Counted from the stretch's first letter, positions 1-10,209 are shown. The stretch: 37,142 nucleotides of DNA from Phlegmacium glaucopus (GCA_015039465.1 MU130621.1:23342-60483), one strand, 5' to 3'. The notes: generated from the sequence alone by a model not told the origin. Made by a program: numbers and translations.

Positions 1-329
1 TTTGTCCATCTTGGGAGTCTACTGGACATCAATTATTAAATGACTTGGGAAAAAAAGTCCGCAGGCGTTGCGCTGTTTTCGGCTGTGTGCGGAAATTTTT
101 TTGCAAAGCGAGGTTTCCAAATTCCAAGTGGTGAAGTTTCGTGACCTTTTTTGGGTCAACAGACTTCTAATCATAAAGTTCTGAGTTCTCAGTGTTGAGA
201 ACTCGGTCTTTACAACCTGAGCCCCCCAAAATCGAACAGGTTGGCGTCTATTCGTGCCGGTCGGCTTCTGAACGGTCGGATCTTGGACCGTGATAATTTT
301 ATTTCAAACGCAGATTTGATCATGCTAAC
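1..329. repeat. Left edge of the F-box array unit (copy of spacer 9891-10200)
   Basis: The window starts inside the array. Bases 1 to about 180 match 9891 to about 10070 almost base for base (offset 9890), and the match continues with more differences to about 300. In the second copy this sequence is the upstream region of F3, so a further F-box gene very probably lies just left of the window on the minus strand. The palindrome described elsewhere is at 181-206. No coding region of its own is visible. Confidence 0.85.
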
Positions 330-690
330 GAAGATAATGGCGGGAATGGTAAGATAAGCCTTCCTCCCATAATTTCTATTTGGAAGCTTTTACTCAGACT
401 GCGGTGTATATTAGCAACGTCTTTATCATATTGTTTGCTGGACATGGTAACTAAACGCCTCTTTTCTTTCAGAAGTCCTTTCAATTGATGATCTACAGAA
501 ATGACTGCTCGCTCTCTTGCTGCGACTCTTGGATTGATTTCATTGAGCAACGATCTGCAGGATGAAAAATTCGAGCATATCAGTCTCGCAATGTGGATTA
601 TCATCTTGTTTTCAGGTTTTCGATGATTACCTAAAACTTGATAAAGTTCTAGCTGCGTTTTATGAAGTATCAGGGATGTTCCGTGAGTGA
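330..690 (+). pseudogene. Decayed plus-strand companion gene, 3' part (spacer 0)
   Basis: Remnant of a multi-exon gene that recurs in the F-box spacers. The clearest piece is the last exon, 616-690, after a good acceptor (ttttcag). It reads VFDDYLKLDKVLAAF followed by YEVSGMFRE and a stop. Before it lie the degraded preceding exon (from about 475, after tttcag) and intron-like sequence. Upstream exons seen in other spacers are missing here. I do not recognise the family. Frame conservation of the last exon across copies shows it was coding; whether anything is still made is unknown. Confidence 0.5.
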
Positions 691-1150
691 TAAAATTATG
701 CTACTGTGTTTTATTTAAAATATCTATGCGCACTCCATTACTATACTTATTTAGTGATTCGATCGCTTATGTGTCTCCTATAATTAGGGGGAATCGCACT
801 GCACGGTAGTTCTGGAGGATATCGGATAACAAGCTAGCCAACATCCGCAAGGTTATCGCTCTCAGTAGTAGTGGAACCCAGACTTTTTAATGGATCATAG
901 ATTTGTTGCTCTTATATAGCAACCTTAACTTGAATATGTGGAAGTTCGATACTATTTAAAAAACAATATGCCAAGGATGGTGAAGATGATATTATACGCA
1001 GCACAGTAGGCATGCACTGAATATTAGAGACTTCAAGCTCGAAACTCGCCACGACTGACCATATATTTGAAGAGCTAACGAATTCAAAATTCCACATCGA
1101 TATGGCCATGACGTTAGCAAAAGGATTACTTCTGTAATGAAGATATAAAA
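691..1150. other. Intergenic, 3' flank of F1
   Basis: Shared 3'-flank sequence of the array; similar stretches follow the other F-box genes (for example 7661-8104 and 10579-11037). It is AT-rich and has no credible gene. Small open frames here are not kept open in the other copies. Confidence 0.6.
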
Positions 1151-2836
1151 TCAATAATCATACAACGGGTATGTCCACGATGTATCCTCATCAGAGAGTC
1201 CGAACGATGGCGACCAAGCCTTTGCCACTTCTTTCTCTGGGTAATACCTCAGATCGAGTTCAAGTTCGATCCCCGATGCTCGTGCGTAAGCTAAAGCTTC
1301 AGGTACAATGTCAATCTGTCTGGTCCTCGTGAAGTGGACCAAGACCTTTCTGAGTTTTGAAACGGCAGTGTTCGACCTTGTCGCGTCGATTCTGCCAATG
1401 ATGAATTCCAAAAGAATTTCGTCAGTTACGCTCGATATACTATATGCTTCAAAGACTTCCAACGATGGAAAGAGAACAGTCGGCGCAGAATCAGGGAAAT
1501 GTTGGTGTTTGATCTTGTAGAGAGCAGCCATCAACTGCACTTGTTCGAGATGCAAATGAACGAGACGGAAAGATCGCTCTTTAGGCGGTTGACCAAGAAC
1601 TAGGTGCGAAAGCGAAGGAGCAAGGGTACTGTATTTTAATGCATTATCCCCGGTGAGATGGTGGTTGTCCGACATGAGAGTTTCGAGGGAATTGATGCTC
1701 TCAAGGAACTGAAATAGGTCGGACCCCCCGTGTTCACTAGGGGAATCTCCACGACAATCGAGAATGTGCAGGGACGGTGCCCCCAAGTTGCAGAATAATT
1801 GATTACAGCCAGTGGGGTCCCCTTGAAGCGATAGAAATTTAAGATGGGGAAGAAAGGAAGAGACATTGGAAAAATGGCCGCTATCCAAATGGATTTTGAG
1901 AAGACAGGCAACGAGGTTACAACAATGGCTCAATATTTGGCCTGCAAGTCCTAAGGCGACATAGGAATGAATGAATAAGTGATGGAGATTTTTCCAGTTT
2001 GGAGGGATGCCTGTAGGAGATATGCCTAGGTGAATATTTGCAATGGAAATGCTGCGTAATCCTTGCGCAGTAAGAATGCCACTCTGATGCCACGGATCTT
2101 TGTCCCTGTCCTGGTTGGGGTTGGCCGTAATATGGATTCGTATCTCTCGAAGCATACATAAGTCATCTGCGGAAAGGCCGAGGATTCGTTTGAAATCATG
2201 TGAAAAAGGAGAGAGGGGTCCCAATTCAAATTGCTGCCAACGTCGAGATGATTGTATAATGGCATCCAATAGTGGCCGATGAGAGGGGGTGAGGCCTATA
2301 ACTGGCATGATCGCCATCGACAAAGGACAGGCACCAGAGAGTCTCAACCACCTCTGCGTCTCTTCATAACGTGCTTCTATCCGACACTCCCCATCCTGAA
2401 TAGACGATAGGGAGTCATACTGGTACTGTGTGACTCCCTGCAAGAGAGGGATATATATCCTGGACCATAGTCGAGGGATTGACAATGCGGTCGATCTCCA
2501 ATCACGACAGATATGAGTGAGAAGAATGGGAGCCTCTGAAGGGTCCATAACTGGATTCCGATGCGTGGCAAGGCAATTGATAAATATTACACCCAAAATA
2601 TCCATGGATAGACGACGAACAGGAGCAAGGACAGTATTGCAATCGTCAATCGACTTTTGGATGTTGGCCCGTTTTCGTTTGAGGGAGTCCAAGATAGTTT
2701 CGATTCGCTTGATGTCTGCTGCATCTACCACTGAAATGTCTTCCAAAGGATTGATTCTGAATGCTTTTATTTCGCGAGATTCGTCTTCAGAAGGAGCTTG
2801 ATTGCTGTGTAGATAATGAGAAAAGTGAGGCAACAT
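1151..2836 (-). CDS. F-box/LRR-like protein F1
   Basis: Intact 561-aa single-exon gene. Residues about 35-67 form a short amphipathic helix or coiled coil. Residues about 68-128 are an F-box-like domain of the Agaricomycete type (APVRRLSMDILGVIF, then THICRDWRSTAL and PRLWS). Residues about 270-470 carry irregular leucine-rich segments (NLHHLFIHS, LPHLKFLSL, INSLETL, LSHLVLG). The C-terminus IELELDLRYYPEKE...YPLYDY is family-conserved. F-box proteins of this architecture bind Skp1 through the F-box and substrates through the LRR side, as parts of SCF ubiquitin ligases; that role is inferred here. The start ATG is shared by all paralogues. Its 5' end from 2719 and its upstream region are identical to F4's, while the middle (about 2026-2283) matches F3. 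Confidence 0.9.
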   Translation of the reverse strand: MLPHFSHYLHSNQAPSEDESREIKAFRINPLEDISVVDAADIKRIETILDSLKRKRANIQKSIDDCNTVLAPVRRLSMDILGVIFINCLATHRNPVMDPSEAPILLTHICRDWRSTALSIPRLWSRIYIPLLQGVTQYQYDSLSSIQDGECRIEARYEETQRWLRLSGACPLSMAIMPVIGLTPSHRPLLDAIIQSSRRWQQFELGPLSPFSHDFKRILGLSADDLCMLREIRIHITANPNQDRDKDPWHQSGILTAQGLRSISIANIHLGISPTGIPPNWKNLHHLFIHSYVALGLAGQILSHCCNLVACLLKIHLDSGHFSNVSSFLPHLKFLSLQGDPTGCNQLFCNLGAPSLHILDCRGDSPSEHGGSDLFQFLESINSLETLMSDNHHLTGDNALKYSTLAPSLSHLVLGQPPKERSFRLVHLHLEQVQLMAALYKIKHQHFPDSAPTVLFPSLEVFEAYSISSVTDEILLEFIIGRIDATRSNTAVSKLRKVLVHFTRTRQIDIVPEALAYARASGIELELDLRYYPEKEVAKAWSPSFGLSDEDTSWTYPLYDY

Positions 2837-3065
2837 GATTTACTTCGTCCTGGTGGATAAAATTGAGGTGGAGTCCCAGATTGGAACGAAAAGGAACGGA
2901 GTAATAGACACTGGACATCAGTCAGTAACTTGGGGAAAAAAAGTCGCCGAGTTATCGGCAGGTGTTGCGTTGTTTTCGGCTCAATATTTTCAAGGTGAAG
3001 GTTCCAAGTCCCAAGTGTTGAATTTTCCAGGTTTCGTAAGTCAACGGACTCATAATCATAAAGTT

Positions 3066-3091
3066 CCGAGTTCTCAGCATTGAGAACTTGG
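3066..3091. promoter_or_regulatory. Palindrome upstream of F1
   Basis: Two inverted arms, CCGAGTTCTCA and TGAGAACTTGG, are separated by 4 bases. The palindrome starts 230 bp upstream of the F1 start codon. Equivalent copies lie at 181, 6733, 10066, 12959 and 16631, so it belongs to the conserved upstream region. It could be an operator, an RNA hairpin or a passive relic; the sequence does not decide. Confidence 0.5.
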
Positions 3092-3239
3092 TCTTTACAA
3101 CCTGAGCCCCCCAAAATCGAACGGGTTGGCATTCGTGCGAGTTTAGCCGGTCGGCTTCTGAATGATCGGACCTTGGACTTTGCACCGCGCAATTTTATTT
3201 CAAACTCAGATGAGGTGCCGATATTTAGCTCTGTTCGCC

Positions 3240-4367
3240 ATCTTTCATTTCACCAAATCTCTCGAAACTAACAGGCGTCATCTACAGAGCCCTACTTTAC
3301 TTTGGCACACTGATGTTCTCGATAGGCTATTAGCTTCGTGCCAGGTTTGCGCGTTTTGTTCCATCCATTGGCACCGCCTGGTGTCTTCTTACCAACATCA
3401 TGGAATCCAGGGTATTCTTTCCATTGCGCCTGGCGTCATACATATAGGGAACGTGTTATTTTATGCAACAGTAATGGCTGATACAATTCTCTAAGTCCAC
3501 AAGAAGTATAGAAGTGAGTCAGTGACTTTAGTCCCCTTTTTGCGTTCTAGGGCGAGCCAACTTTATTCTCCAGTCTCGACGTCGCAAGACCAAGTTCAGG
3601 TGGAGGTACCAAAAACAATTTCATCAAACCAGCAGCTAGCCATCGCGCATTTTGTAAGCCTTCTTTTCGTTAATCCTTTAAAGACATACCAGGGAATAAT
3701 AGCTTTGGAAGGGTGGGTTGACAAGAGATCAACGTTCCTGAAAGAGATCAACATTCGTGTTGTGCAGTCACTTACCTTTCAAGTCATGTATTTACTCGAT
3801 CTTTCCACAGCTGCTATCAATTATAAATATTTCTGCCATGCAAAGAAGCTGGCCCTCCTAATAATCGGCAAATGTGGATTGGGTTTCTCTTGATGAATAT
3901 GTAATGGAATTCATGAAGACCCAGGTGATGGAACGGAAGGCCGAGATTGGCTCTGGCCATACGGAACGCAAGCGTGACTGAGACTGATGCTTTTCCGACA
4001 CTATTAATCGAGGTGAACGAAGATAATGACATCAAATTTACACTAGATGACGAGGAGCTGGTAAGACTCCCATAATTTCTATTTGGACTCAGACTGCGAG
4101 GTAGATTGGCAACGTCTTTACCATATTGTTCGCTGGACATGGTACCCAAACGCCTCTTTTTCTTCCAGAAGTCCTTTGATTGATGATCGGGATACTTGCT
4201 GCGATTCTTGGATTGGTTTCGTGAGCAACGATCTACAGGTGAAAATTTTGAGCATATCAGTGTCGCAATGTGGATTATCATCTTGTTTTCAGGTTTTCAA
4301 CGATTACCCAAACCTTGATAAAGTTCTAGTTGCGTTTTATGAAGCATCAAGGATGTTCTGTGAGTGA
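3240..4367 (+). pseudogene. Decayed plus-strand companion gene (spacer 1)
   Basis: Most complete remnant class, identical to the one at 13133-14260. Coding-like pieces in order: a hydrophobic stretch around 3270-3330 (GVIYRALLYFGTLMFSIGY then stop); a frame at 3560-3893 readable as VSTSQDQVQVEVPKT, a gtaagc...taccag intron, then GIIALEGWVDKRSTFL and a long tail; a shifted segment at 3892-4055 (DEYVMEFMKTQV); and a last exon at 4293-4367 (VFNDYPNLDKVLVAF...). Exons lie in different frames with stops between them, so the gene is very likely broken. The family is unknown to me. It starts near F1's promoter and runs towards F2's 3' end. Confidence 0.5.
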
Positions 4368-4766
4368 TAAAATTACGATACTGTGTTTTATTTACAATTT
4401 ATATGCGCACTCCTTTACTGTATTTATTTGGTGATTCGATCTCTTTTGTGTCTCCTATAATTAAGGGGGAGTCGCAGTGCATGGTAGTTTTGGAGGATAT
4501 CAGATAATAAGCCAGCCAACATCCGCAAGGTTATCGCTCTCAGTAGTAGTGGAACCCAGACTTTTTAATGAATGATGAATTTGTTCGGTTTTATTGCTCC
4601 TCAGCACAGTAGGTATGGGTATAGAAGCACTGGATATTAGCGACTTCAAAACGCTCGCTACGACTGGTCATACTTCTTGAAGAGTGGAAACTAACAAATT
4701 CAAAATTCCATATCGAGATGGCCATGAGGTTAGCAAGAGGATTACTTCTGTAATTAAGATATAAAA

Positions 4767-6428
4767 TCAATAATCATACAAGGGATATGTCCACGATTTG
4801 TCCTCATCAGACAGACCAAACGACGGCACCCAAGCCTCCACCATTTCTTTTTCTGTATAATATGTCAGACCGAGTTCAAGTTCAATCCCCGATGCTCGTG
4901 CGTAAGCTAAAGCTTCAGGTACAATGTCAATCTGTCTGGTCCTCCTGAAGTGGACCAAGACCTTTCTGAGTTTTGAAACGGCAGCGTTCGACTTTGTCGC
5001 GTCGATTCTGGCCATGATGAACTCCAAAAGAATTTCGTCAGTTACGCCCGGAATATTATATGCTTCAAAGACTTCCAACGACGGAAAGAGAACAGTCGCC
5101 GCAGAATCAGGGAAATGTTGGTGTTTGATCTTGTAGAGAGCAGTCACGGACTGGAGTTGTTTGGGATGTGAATGAGGAAAAAAACTTAAAACTAGATGGG
5201 AAAGTGCAGGCGTAAGGGTACTGCATTTTAATGCATAATCCCCGGCGAGATGTTCATCGTCCAACATGAGAGTTTCGAGGGAATTGATGCTCTGAAGGAA
5301 ATTAAACAGGCCAGACCCCTTGATTTCACTAGGATGAACTCCACAACAATCGAGATTACGCAGGGATGGTGCACCTATGTTGTAGAATAAGTGGCTACAG
5401 CCAATAGGGTCCCCATGAAGCGATAGAAACTTAAGGTGGGGAAGAAAAGAAGATGAAAGAGTGATAGAGGGATCGAGAACCTCGCCGCTACCCCAATCGA
5501 TTTTGAGAAGACAGGCAACGAGGTTACAACAATAGCTCATCAATTGATGTGCAATTCCTAAGGCGACATGGGAATGGATGAATAAGTGATGGAGATTTTT
5601 CCAGTTCAGAGGGACGCCTATAGCAAAAACGCCCGTGTTGATATTTGCAACGTCAATGCTGCGTAATCCTTGCGCAGTCAGAATACCACTCTGAAGCCAC
5701 GAATCTTCACCCGTGTCCGGGTCGGGGTCGTCTGTTGAGTCCGTTGAATGGAGTCGTACCTCTTGAAGCATACATAAATCATCGGCGGAAAGGCTGAGGA
5801 TTCGTTTGTATACATCTGCATCAGAATAGAGGGGTCCCAATTCAAATTGCTGCCAACGTCGAGATGATTGTATAATGGCATCCAATAGTGGGTGATGGGA
5901 GCCGGGGTGTCTAGCTGGCATGATCGCGATCGACAAAGGACAGGCACCAGAGAGTCTCAACCACCTCTGCGTCTCTTCACAACGTGCTTCCATCCGACCC
6001 TGGATAGACGATAGGGTTTCATACCGCCAGTGTGTGACTCCCTGCAAGAGAGGGATATACATCTTGTTCCATAGCCGAGGCATTGACAACGCGATCGATC
6101 TCCAATCACGACAGATATGAGTGAGAAGAATGGGAGCCTCTGAAGGTTCCATAATTGGATTCCGATGCGTGGCAAGGCAATCGATGAATATTACGCCCAA
6201 GATATCCATGGATAGACGACGAACAGGGGCAAGGACAGTATTGCAATCGTTAATTGATTTTTGGATGTTAGCCCGTTTTGAGCCCAAGATACTTTCGATT
6301 CGCTCGATCTCTGCATCTACCACTGATATTTCTTCCAAAGAATTGATTCTCAGTCCTCTTATTTCGCGAGTTTCATCCTCAGAAGGAGCCTGATTGCTGT
6401 GTAGATAATGAGAGAGGTGAGACAACAT
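4767..6428 (-). CDS. F-box/LRR-like protein F2
   Basis: Intact, 553 aa, the shortest of the six. The linker helix before the F-box is four residues shorter than in the paralogues (ILGSKRANIQ where the others have ILDSLKRKRANIQ). The F-box-like core is normal (VRRLSMDILGVIFIDC...CRDWRSIAL). In the LRR part the segment after LSHLVL is remodelled and shortened (SFFPHSHPKQLQ). It is positional counterpart of F5 in the second block, and the two share C-terminal features such as TYYT.KEMV and the WTYPLYDY end. The start ATG at 6428 is in the array-wide context. Confidence 0.9.
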   Translation of the reverse strand: MLSHLSHYLHSNQAPSEDETREIRGLRINSLEEISVVDAEIERIESILGSKRANIQKSINDCNTVLAPVRRLSMDILGVIFIDCLATHRNPIMEPSEAPILLTHICRDWRSIALSMPRLWNKMYIPLLQGVTHWRYETLSSIQGRMEARCEETQRWLRLSGACPLSIAIMPARHPGSHHPLLDAIIQSSRRWQQFELGPLYSDADVYKRILSLSADDLCMLQEVRLHSTDSTDDPDPDTGEDSWLQSGILTAQGLRSIDVANINTGVFAIGVPLNWKNLHHLFIHSHVALGIAHQLMSYCCNLVACLLKIDWGSGEVLDPSITLSSSFLPHLKFLSLHGDPIGCSHLFYNIGAPSLRNLDCCGVHPSEIKGSGLFNFLQSINSLETLMLDDEHLAGDYALKCSTLTPALSHLVLSFFPHSHPKQLQSVTALYKIKHQHFPDSAATVLFPSLEVFEAYNIPGVTDEILLEFIMARIDATKSNAAVSKLRKVLVHFRRTRQIDIVPEALAYARASGIELELGLTYYTEKEMVEAWVPSFGLSDEDKSWTYPLYDY

Positions 6429-6732
6429 GATTTACTTCGTCCTGGTGGATAAAATTGAGGTGGAGTCTCAGAGTGAACGAAAAGGGAGTAAGGCGCTCCA
6501 TGGATAATCACTGAAAAAAATCATTTGTCATTCGATTACCCAATCATCTCTAATCCCATAGAGACTGGATGCAAGTCTACTCCATAGACGCTTTGCTTTC
6601 AATAACTTGGGAAAAAAAGTCTGCTGGTGTTGCGTTGCTTTGTGTGTCAAAGTGGATTTCCAAAAGTCAAGTGCTGAAGTTTCCCAATTTTAGTTATTTT
6701 TTTGGGTCAACAGACTCATGATCATAAAATTG

Positions 6733-6756
6733 TGAGTTCTCAGTATTGAGAACTCG
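6733..6756. promoter_or_regulatory. Palindrome upstream of F2
   Basis: Same dyad as at 3066 with slightly worn arms (TGAGTTCTCA / TGAGAACTCG), 305 bp upstream of the F2 start. Spacing varies among the genes because of small indels in the upstream regions. Confidence 0.4.
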
Positions 6757-6884
6757 CTCTTTACAACCTGAGCCCCTCCAAAATCGAACAGGGCTGGCAT
6801 CTATTTGTGTGAGTTTAGCCGGTCGGCTTCTGAGCAATTCGTTTCTGCTGCCGGTGCCTGCGCATGTTTGTTGCACAAATAGAG

Positions 6885-7660
6885 CCTTTTAAGGAGATTT
6901 CTGGCAGAAATGTGGAATCTCAGTCTGCAAATGGCAAAATGACCATCCAGCAAGCGCTTTGTACGGTAGCAGATTCTCCCCGGCAATTCCTTTCGTTCCA
7001 AAATGGATTCAGCGTCTGCCATTTTCAGGGTATGTATTTCGATTTGTTGGCATTTCTGGTTTAAATAGTTTTCCACCTCCCTAACCACGACTTTACAGGC
7101 TGATGAATATGTAATGGAATTCATGAAGACTCAGGTGAAAAAACACGAGATCAAGATTGGCTCAATAGCCTTATGGAACGCAAGCATGACTGGGACTGAT
7201 GCTTTTACGATACTAATCGAGGCAAACGAAGATAATGGCAGGAAGTTTAAACTAGACGAAGAGCTGGTAAGGTAAGCCTTCTCCTTCCTATAATTTCTAT
7301 TTGGAAACTTTTACTCAGACTGCGATGTAGATTGGCAACGTCTTTATCATGCTGTTTGCTGGACATGATAACTAAATGCCTCTTTTTCTTTCAGAAGTCC
7401 TTATAATTGATGATCCGGATAGAAACGACCGCTCATTCTCTTGCTGCGACTCTTAGATTGATGATTTCGTTGAGCAACGATCTACAGGATGGAAATTTGG
7501 AGCGTATGATTGGAGTCATTGGGTATGATTCCAGCATGTATCCGCGATCCCAGTCTCGCAATATGGATTATCATCTTGTTTTCAGGTTTTCGATGATTAC
7601 CTAAAACTTGATAAAGTTCTAGCTGCGTTTTCTGAAGTATCAAGGATGTTCGGTGAGTGA
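6885..7660 (+). pseudogene. Plus-strand companion gene, best-preserved central exon (spacer 2)
   Basis: This copy gives the clearest view of the family. An exon-like stretch ends at about 7030 with KMTIQQALCTVADSP. A 70-bp class intron follows (gtatgt...tttacag). The next exon starts with ADEYVMEFMKTQVKKHE, contains MTGTDAFTILIEANEDNG, and ends at EEL before gtaagg (about 7266). The last exon, 7586-7660, reads VFDDYLKLDKVLAAF...MFGE and stops. Compared with spacer 5, the first exon has lost one A in a run near 7000, a frameshift. The exon between EEL and the last exon is unreadable. Probably a pseudogene with recent loss. Confidence 0.5.
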
Positions 7661-8104
7661 TAAAATTATGATACTGTGTTCTATTTCAAACTTATATGCC
7701 CATCCCATGGCTGTACTTATTTTGTGATTCGATCTCTTATGTGTCTCTTATAATTAGGGGGAAGCTGCACGGTGATTCTGGAGGACATCGGTTGACTCCG
7801 CGAGGTTATGGCTTCCAGTAGTAGTGGAACCCAGACTTTTTAATGGATCGTATATTTGTTGCTCTTATATAGCAACCTTAACTTGAATATGTAGAAGTTC
7901 AGTACTGTTTAACAGACAAATATGCAAAGGATAGTGAAGATGATATACGCAGCACAGCATGCACTGAATATTAGCGACTTCATGCTCGAAACTCGCTACG
8001 ACTGGCCTATATATTTGAAGAGTGGGGGCTAACGAATTCAAAATTCCACATCGATATGGTCATGACGTTAGCAAAAGGATTACTTCTGTAATGAAGATAT
8101 AAAA

Positions 8105-9808
8105 TCAATAATCATACAACGGATATGTCCACGATGTATCCTCATCAGAGAGTCCGAACGAAGCCTTTGCCACTTCTTTCTCTGGGTAATACCTCAGATC
8201 GAGTTCAAGTTCGATCCCCGATGCTCGTGCGTAAGCTAAAGCTTCAGGTACAATATCAATCTGTCTGGTCCTTGTGAAGTGGACCAAGACCTTTCTGAGT
8301 TTTGAAACGGCAGTGTTCGACCTTGTCGCGTCGATTCTGGCCATGATGAATTCCAAGAGTATTGCGTCAGTTACGCTCGATATACTATATGCTTCAAAGA
8401 CTTCCAACGCTGGAAAGAGAACAGTGGGCGCAGAATCAGGGAAATGTTGGTGTTTGATCTTGTAGAGAGCAGTCATCAACTCGACTTGTTCGGGATGCGA
8501 ATGAGGGAATGGAACGAGACGGAAAGATCGTTCGTTAGGCGGTTGACCAAGAACTAGATGCGAAAGCGAAGGAGCAAGGGTACTGTATGTTGATGCATTA
8601 TCCCCGGTGAGATGGTGGTTGTCCGACATGAGAGTTTCGAGGGAATTGATGCTCTCAAGGAAACGAAGCAGGCCGGACCTCTCGTTTTCAATAAGATGAT
8701 CTCCACGACAATCGAGAATACGCAGTGAAGGTGCATCTATGTTGCAGAATAATTTGCTACAACCAATGGGATCCCGGGCCCCGTCAAGCGATAGAAACTT
8801 AAGGTGGGGAAGAAAAGAAGATGAAAGAGTGATAGAGGGATCGGGAACCTCGCCGCTATCCCGATCGATGAGGAGAAGACAGGCAACGAGGTTACAACAA
8901 TAGCTCAACATTTGATGTGCAATTCCTAAAGTGACATGGGAATGGATGAATAAGTGATGGAGATTCTTCCAGTTTGGAGGGATGCCTGTAGGAGATATGC
9001 CTAGGTGAATATTTGCAATGGAAATGCTGCGTAATCCTTGCGCAGTAAGAATGCCACTCTGATGCCACGGATCTTTGTCCCTGTCCTGGTTGGGGTTGGC
9101 CGTAATATGGATTCGTATCTCTCGAAGCATACATAAATCATCTGCGGAAAGGCCGAGGATTCGTTTGAAATCATGTGAAAAAGGAGAGAGGGGTCCCAAT
9201 TCAAATTGCTGCCAACGTCGAGATGATTGTATAATGGCATCCAATAGTGGCCGATGAAAGGGGCCGAGGCCTCTAACTGGCATGATCGCGATCGACAAAG
9301 GACAAGCACCGGAGAGTCTCAACCACCTCTGCGTCTGTTCACAACGTGCTTCCATCCGACACTCCACATTCTGAATAGACGATAGGGGTTCATACTGGTA
9401 CTGTGTGATTCCCTGCAACACAGGGATATACATCCTGGACCATAGTCGAGGGATTGACAACGCGATAGATCTCCAATCGCGACAGATATGAGTGAGAAGA
9501 ATGGGAGCCTCTGAAGGGTCCATAATTGGATTCCGATGCGTGGCAAGGCAATCGATGAATATTACGCCCAAAATATCCATGGATAGACGACGAACAGGAG
9601 CAAGGACAGTATTGCAATCGTCAATCGACTTTTGGATGTTGGCCCGTTTTCGTTTGAGGGAGTCCAAGATAGTTTCGATTCGCTTGATGTCTGCATCTAC
9701 CACTGATATTTCTTCCAAAGGATTGATTTTGAGCGCTCTTATTTCGCGAGCTTCGTCTTCAGAAGGAGGTTGATTGCTGTGTAGATAGTGAGAAAAGTGG
9801 GACAACAT
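8105..9808 (-). CDS. F-box/LRR-like protein F3 (mosaic)
   Basis: Intact, 567 aa. Its parts have different closest relatives. Residues around 120-175 (9310-9480) are nearly identical to F4. Residues around 190-290 (about 9000-9257) are nearly identical to F1, with one mismatch in some 255 bases. Residues around 300-390 (8670-8900) match F5, including LSLDGARDP and the ENERSGLLRFL segment. A three-residue deletion near the C-terminus gives AKASFGLSDED. This is what repeated gene conversion between tandem copies produces. F-box and LRR-like layout as in F1. Confidence 0.9.
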   Translation of the reverse strand: MLSHFSHYLHSNQPPSEDEAREIRALKINPLEEISVVDADIKRIETILDSLKRKRANIQKSIDDCNTVLAPVRRLSMDILGVIFIDCLATHRNPIMDPSEAPILLTHICRDWRSIALSIPRLWSRMYIPVLQGITQYQYEPLSSIQNVECRMEARCEQTQRWLRLSGACPLSIAIMPVRGLGPFHRPLLDAIIQSSRRWQQFELGPLSPFSHDFKRILGLSADDLCMLREIRIHITANPNQDRDKDPWHQSGILTAQGLRSISIANIHLGISPTGIPPNWKNLHHLFIHSHVTLGIAHQMLSYCCNLVACLLLIDRDSGEVPDPSITLSSSFLPHLKFLSLDGARDPIGCSKLFCNIDAPSLRILDCRGDHLIENERSGLLRFLESINSLETLMSDNHHLTGDNASTYSTLAPSLSHLVLGQPPNERSFRLVPFPHSHPEQVELMTALYKIKHQHFPDSAPTVLFPALEVFEAYSISSVTDAILLEFIMARIDATRSNTAVSKLRKVLVHFTRTRQIDIVPEALAYARASGIELELDLRYYPEKEVAKASFGLSDEDTSWTYPLYDY

Positions 9809-9890
9809 GATTTACTTCGTCCTGGTGGATAAAATTGAGGTTGGAAAGAAAGGTAACAGAGTAAGGTGCTCCATAGACGCTTTGTTTGTC

Positions 9891-10200
9891 CATCTTGGGA
9901 GTCTACTGGACATCAATTATTAAATGACTTGGGAAAAAAAGTCCGCAGGCGTTGCGCTGTTTTCGGCTGTGTGCGGAAACTTTTTTGCAAAGCGAGGTTT
10001 CCAAATTCCAAGTGGTGAAGTTTCGTGACCTTTTTTTGGGTCAACAGACTTATAATCATAAATTTCCGAGTTCTCAGTATTGAGAACTCGGTCTTTACAA
10101 CCTGAGCACCCCAAAATCGAACGGGTTGGCGTCTATTCGTGGCAGTTTAGCCGGTCGGCTCCTGAATGGACCGTGACAATTTTATTTCAAACTCAGATTT
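9891..10200. repeat. Second copy of the array-unit edge (matches 1-300)
   Basis: Upstream region of F3 that repeats the first bases of the window at offset 9890. Together with the offset of about 9893 for the other spacer pair, it fixes the higher-order period of the array at about 9.89 kb. Confidence 0.85.
10066..10091. promoter_or_regulatory. Palindrome upstream of F3 (perfect arms)
   Basis: CCGAGTTCTCA and TGAGAACTCGG around a 4-base centre form a perfect 11-bp inverted repeat, 258 bp upstream of the F3 start. It is the cleanest copy of the motif. Confidence 0.5.
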
Positions 10201-10209
10201 GATCATGCT

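Larger units (their letters stand above)
2719..4517. repeat. 1.8-kb exact duplicate of 12612-14410
   Basis: Reading both copies side by side at offset 9893 I found no difference between these endpoints. The tract covers the first about 118 codons' worth of F1/F4 DNA, the promoter and nearly the whole spacer. It begins at a sharp border: base 2718 differs, and F1 has a DIKR version where F4 has EIER. It ends where the second copy gains a C (14411). Beyond 4517 the copies remain very similar but collect substitutions. Confidence 0.88.

Noticed and set aside
1308..1520. Plus-strand ORFs inside each F-box gene (also 4924, 11195, 14818, 18191 and the 90-94 codon ones near each 5' end)
   Set aside because: They are antisense shadows of the conserved F-box frames. 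Their apparent conservation follows from the conservation of the sense genes.
2767..3192. Minus-strand 141-codon ORF overlapping the F1 start (and its identical copy at 12660-13085)
   Set aside because: It lies in another frame, covers the palindrome and promoter block, is not open in the other spacers, and is identical in two copies only because the DNA is.
3817..4281. Minus-strand 154-codon ORF in spacer 1 (and 13710-14174)
   Set aside because: It is antisense to the plus-strand companion gene, whose splice sites and shared last exon give the better explanation.
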